Part shown: positions 6,390 through 8,279 of the stretch, piece by piece | How the letters are laid out: each line of letters starts with the position of its first letter | Position numbering within the stretch: the stretch's first letter is position 1 | Assembly: GCA_946886925.1 (NCBI GenBank) | Contig: CAMPJQ010000094.1 | Span: 1-8,279, forward strand | DNA: 8,279 bases | Reading direction: 5' to 3' | From: an uncultured Terrimonas sp. | GTDB taxonomy: Bacteria > Bacteroidota > Bacteroidia > Chitinophagales > Chitinophagaceae | The notes under the pieces: generated by a model | Database searches by the model: none | What the model saw: the letters and a program-made list of their open reading frames with translations, nothing else | Told to the model about the DNA's origin: nothing | Position numbers and translations under genes: made by a program

Positions 6390-7331
6390 TCAAACCTGCA
6401 CAACAACCTTTCCCCTTGTTCTGCCTGTTTCTATTTGCGCATGGGCTTTCGCTATATCAGCAAAAGAAAAAACATCCGAAACATGTGATTTGACAATGCC
6501 TTTCGCCAGGAGGTAGGCTATTTCGTTCATGTCATTGCCGTTCGATTTTACTTTAAAAGTATAGCCATGCATTCCCTGGGCGGCGGCTTTATCCCCAACT
6601 GACTCATTCAGCCCGGAAGGGATGCTGATGATGGTAGCGCCTTTTTTCATTGCTTTCAGAGAATGATCAATGGTATCTCCCCCGATCGTATCCAATACGA
6701 AATCAATATCAGACACCTGTTCTTCTAACGGGCCCGCTTTGTAATCTATATGTTCATCAGCACCAAGGCTTAATACAAAATTTCTGTTGGCTTCCGAAGC
6801 TGTTCCTATTGTATATGCGCCATAGTGTTTGGCTATTTGCACAGCATAATGCCCTACTCCTCCTGCTGCCGCATGGATCAGCACTTTTTGCCCTTTCTGA
6901 ATATTAGCATGCGCTTTCAGTGCCTGCCATGCGGTTAATGCAGCAAGTGATGCCGCCGCAGCTTCATTGTATGAAATAGTAAGCGGTTTTAGCGCGAGGT
7001 GAGCAACAGGAGCAGCCACATAATCTGCATACGCCTTACCGTGACCCGGAAAATTAACCATGCCAAATACCTCATCGCCTTTTTTAAATGCTGTAACACT
7101 TTTTCCGGTCTCCGCTATTATGCCCGAAATATCCCAACCCAATATCAATGGTGTTTCATCTTTCAGCATTCCGTATAAGCCTTTGCCCGAACGGGTTTTT
7201 ACATCAATCGGGTTAATGCCGGCCGACTTCACTTCTACGAGTACTTCATCATTTGTTATTACCGGAACCGGCACTTCTTCCAAAACCAGGTTTTGGGTGT
7301 TGCCAAAGCCGTGCAATACAATGGCCTTCAT
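6390..7331 (-). CDS. NADP-dependent MDR-family oxidoreductase (quinone oxidoreductase-like)
   Basis: This 313-residue protein belongs to the medium-chain dehydrogenase/reductase superfamily. The N-terminal GroES-like domain (about 1-120) has AGINPIDVKTRSGK (37-50) and GWDISG (65-70). The Rossmann domain carries the nucleotide-binding AAAGGVG (154-160) and the helix AVQIAKHYGA. The end, GRTRGKVVVQV, is typical of the family. The cysteine ligands of zinc alcohol dehydrogenases are absent, so it is a zinc-independent reductase, probably reducing quinones or activated alkenes with NADPH. The second strand ends in TAS with no acidic residue, which favours NADPH. I chose the ATG at 7331 because MKAIVLHGFG matches the family start; an ATG at 7352 and a TTG at 7373 are in frame upstream. 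It is a soluble cytoplasmic enzyme encoded just downstream of a WYL regulator on the same strand and probably controlled by it. The exact substrate cannot be told. Confidence 0.9.
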   Translation of the reverse strand: MKAIVLHGFGNTQNLVLEEVPVPVITNDEVLVEVKSAGINPIDVKTRSGKGLYGMLKDETPLILGWDISGIIAETGKSVTAFKKGDEVFGMVNFPGHGKAYADYVAAPVAHLALKPLTISYNEAAAASLAALTAWQALKAHANIQKGQKVLIHAAAGGVGHYAVQIAKHYGAYTIGTASEANRNFVLSLGADEHIDYKAGPLEEQVSDIDFVLDTIGGDTIDHSLKAMKKGATIISIPSGLNESVGDKAAAQGMHGYTFKVKSNGNDMNEIAYLLAKGIVKSHVSDVFSFADIAKAHAQIETGRTRGKVVVQV

Positions 7332-7353
7332 TAAGTTTTTGCCCTGAGTCATA

Positions 7354-7378
7354 GCATTAAATTTAAATTGCAAAATGC
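7354..7378. promoter_or_regulatory. Imperfect 25-base palindrome ahead of the oxidoreductase, possible operator
   Basis: GCATT (7354-7358) and AATGC (7374-7378) form outer arms around an A/T-rich core containing the self-complementary ATTTAAAT (7361-7368). The inner dyad is off centre by about 1.5 bases, so the symmetry is imperfect. It lies between the regulator stop and the oxidoreductase start, where a local operator would be expected. No convincing promoter boxes surround it. Confidence 0.3.
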
Positions 7379-7431
7379 TTGTCGTGCTTTTTGTTTGAGC
7401 AGACCGTATGCCTTTCCGGTTTCGTTGCCGG

Positions 7432-8121
7432 TTAATAATTAACAGGCAACAATTTCATGTATTCATTGATGTCTGTATGGTCCTTTTTCCGGAATGAAGT
7501 TCCTGCAGCCGATAGTTTTAAAATGCGCGAAACCCTGAAATCACGATAATCATTGCGCCACCAGCACCAGGCGATCATGTGCCAGTTGAAAGCATAAAAT
7601 ATAAGCCCTATGGGTTCTATTGCCCTGGCGCTAACCTGGTCATTCAGGTTCTGGTATTCCAGGTTAAGAATGGTTTGGGTGGATATGGCATTCTGGATCT
7701 CCGATAAGTAAGCGAAATTGTTTCCACCGAACGCACATGTAACGGTTTTTATCTGGGATTGCAATTGGTCCAGCTTTTCTTTCTGGCTTCCGCGCAATAC
7801 CGATCTTACCTTGTTTAAGGCCGTTTCGTAATGCTTTTGGATGGATTGATCAGAGAACCGGGCGGCAATACTTTCCATGAGTATCAGTGCGTTGGCTTCT
7901 TCATTGGTAAATGATACCGGCGGCAAAAAATAGCCTTGCACGATAAAATAGCCCCGTCCGTTTTCAAAGCTTACCGGTACGCCAATTTCTGTAAGCGCTT
8001 TCACATCACGGTACACTGTGCGTATGCTTATTGAAAACTTATCGGCGATGCGTTCCGCAGGCATAAACTTTTTAGATTGCAGCATGGTTAAGATACCCAT
8101 GAGCCGGTCAATTCGATTCAA
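7432..8121 (-). CDS. YafY-type HTH/WYL-domain transcriptional regulator
   Basis: This 229-residue regulator has an N-terminal winged helix-turn-helix of the HTH_11/DeoR-like type (about 1-60; RIADKFSISIRTVYRDVKAL, 24-43), a linker, and a WYL sensing domain (about 135-205). The WYL motif appears as WHM (180-182) inside a conserved context, WHMIAWCWWRNDYRDFRVSRI without its last residue, with R189, R193, R196 and R199 as likely ligand- or nucleic-acid-contacting arginines. It ends soon after the WYL domain, so it lacks the C-terminal WCX extension of longer relatives. The start is TTG at 8121: it gives MNRIDRL, the usual start of this family, while the next ATG would remove seven conserved residues and a stop lies six codons upstream. 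The gene is 100 bases upstream of the oxidoreductase gene on the same strand, suggesting control of that gene and of itself. The ligand is unknown. Confidence 0.92.
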   Translation of the reverse strand: MNRIDRLMGILTMLQSKKFMPAERIADKFSISIRTVYRDVKALTEIGVPVSFENGRGYFIVQGYFLPPVSFTNEEANALILMESIAARFSDQSIQKHYETALNKVRSVLRGSQKEKLDQLQSQIKTVTCAFGGNNFAYLSEIQNAISTQTILNLEYQNLNDQVSARAIEPIGLIFYAFNWHMIAWCWWRNDYRDFRVSRILKLSAAGTSFRKKDHTDINEYMKLLPVNY

Positions 8122-8212
8122 TGATTTCTGATTTTAAGGTTTAAAATTAAGTACAAACTGCTGTCTGAAGAAGTGTACCCCGGAATTTAGCATATTCTCC
8201 TTTTCCATTCCA

Positions 8213-8245
8213 CAAGATTAAAACAGGTAAGGTAAGCCCTCTAAA
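8213..8245 (-). promoter_or_regulatory. Candidate Bacteroidota-type promoter for the WYL regulator
   Basis: On the minus strand TTTA (8245-8242) and TAATCTTG (8220-8213) are separated by 21 bases. The second box differs from the TAnnTTTG consensus at one position and the first from TTTG at one. Transcription would begin near 8206, giving a leader of about 85 bases before the TTG start. A tandem TTACC repeat lies in the spacer and could be a binding site. The rest of 8122-8279 shows nothing else I can name. Confidence 0.4.
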
Positions 8246-8279
8246 GCAGTTTGCATACGGAACTGTACAGGAATAAAAA

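Noticed and set aside
7332..7373. Longer start for the oxidoreductase (TTG at 7373 or ATG at 7352)
   Set aside because: The added residues are not typical of the family, whose members begin at MKAIV; the ATG at 7352 stays possible, while the TTG lies inside the A/T-rich palindrome and is unlikely.
7416..7431. CCGG...CCGG small hairpin after the WYL regulator stop, considered as a terminator
   Set aside because: The stem is only four base pairs and no T run follows on either strand, so termination between regulator and reductase is not supported.
1..8279. tRNA or rRNA genes, CRISPR arrays, insertion sequences
   Set aside because: I saw no cloverleaf sequence, no regularly spaced repeats and no transposase or terminal inverted repeats.

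Overview
The window looks like a Bacteroidota chromosome segment, probably Chitinophagaceae or a close relative. This rests on moderate GC, A/T-rich leaders without clear Shine-Dalgarno sequences ahead of most starts, and the protein flavour; no marker gene is present to fix the taxon. Every supported gene is on the minus strand, so gene order in the direction of transcription runs from high to low coordinates.

Upstream module (8279 to 6390): a YafY-type HTH/WYL transcriptional regulator (8121-7432, TTG start) is followed by a zinc-independent MDR-family NAD(P)H oxidoreductase (quinone oxidoreductase-like, 7331-6390). The spacer between them holds an imperfect A/T-rich palindrome that could be an operator. 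This is a common type of regulator-oxidoreductase pair.

Spacer (6389 to 6032): about 360 bases with no credible gene. It contains an inverted repeat, a small palindrome and a good candidate Rho-independent terminator on the minus strand. The terminator separates the oxidoreductase from the next operon, and a weak promoter candidate lies just before that operon's first gene.

Main module (6031 to 1): three tightly packed genes. The first is a 739-residue phospholipase D-superfamily protein with an N-terminal transthyretin-like domain, two HKD motifs, an internal hydrophobic segment and a C-terminal signature resembling eukaryotic-type PLDs. The second overlaps it by 16 bases and encodes a 1162-residue DUF6603-like protein with a helical N-terminus and a very long Gly-rich beta core. 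The third starts 39 bases later and is cut by the window edge; its 99 visible residues resemble, from memory, an uncharacterised family with FLPW and GPGDV motifs. None of the three has a visible Sec signal peptide.

The packing suggests that the PLD, the giant beta protein and the FLPW-type protein act together. A lipid-modifying enzyme beside a huge apolar beta protein is the part of this window most likely to be an undescribed system. Its function cannot be read from the sequence: lipid handling, an inter-bacterial effector complex and a defence system are all open.
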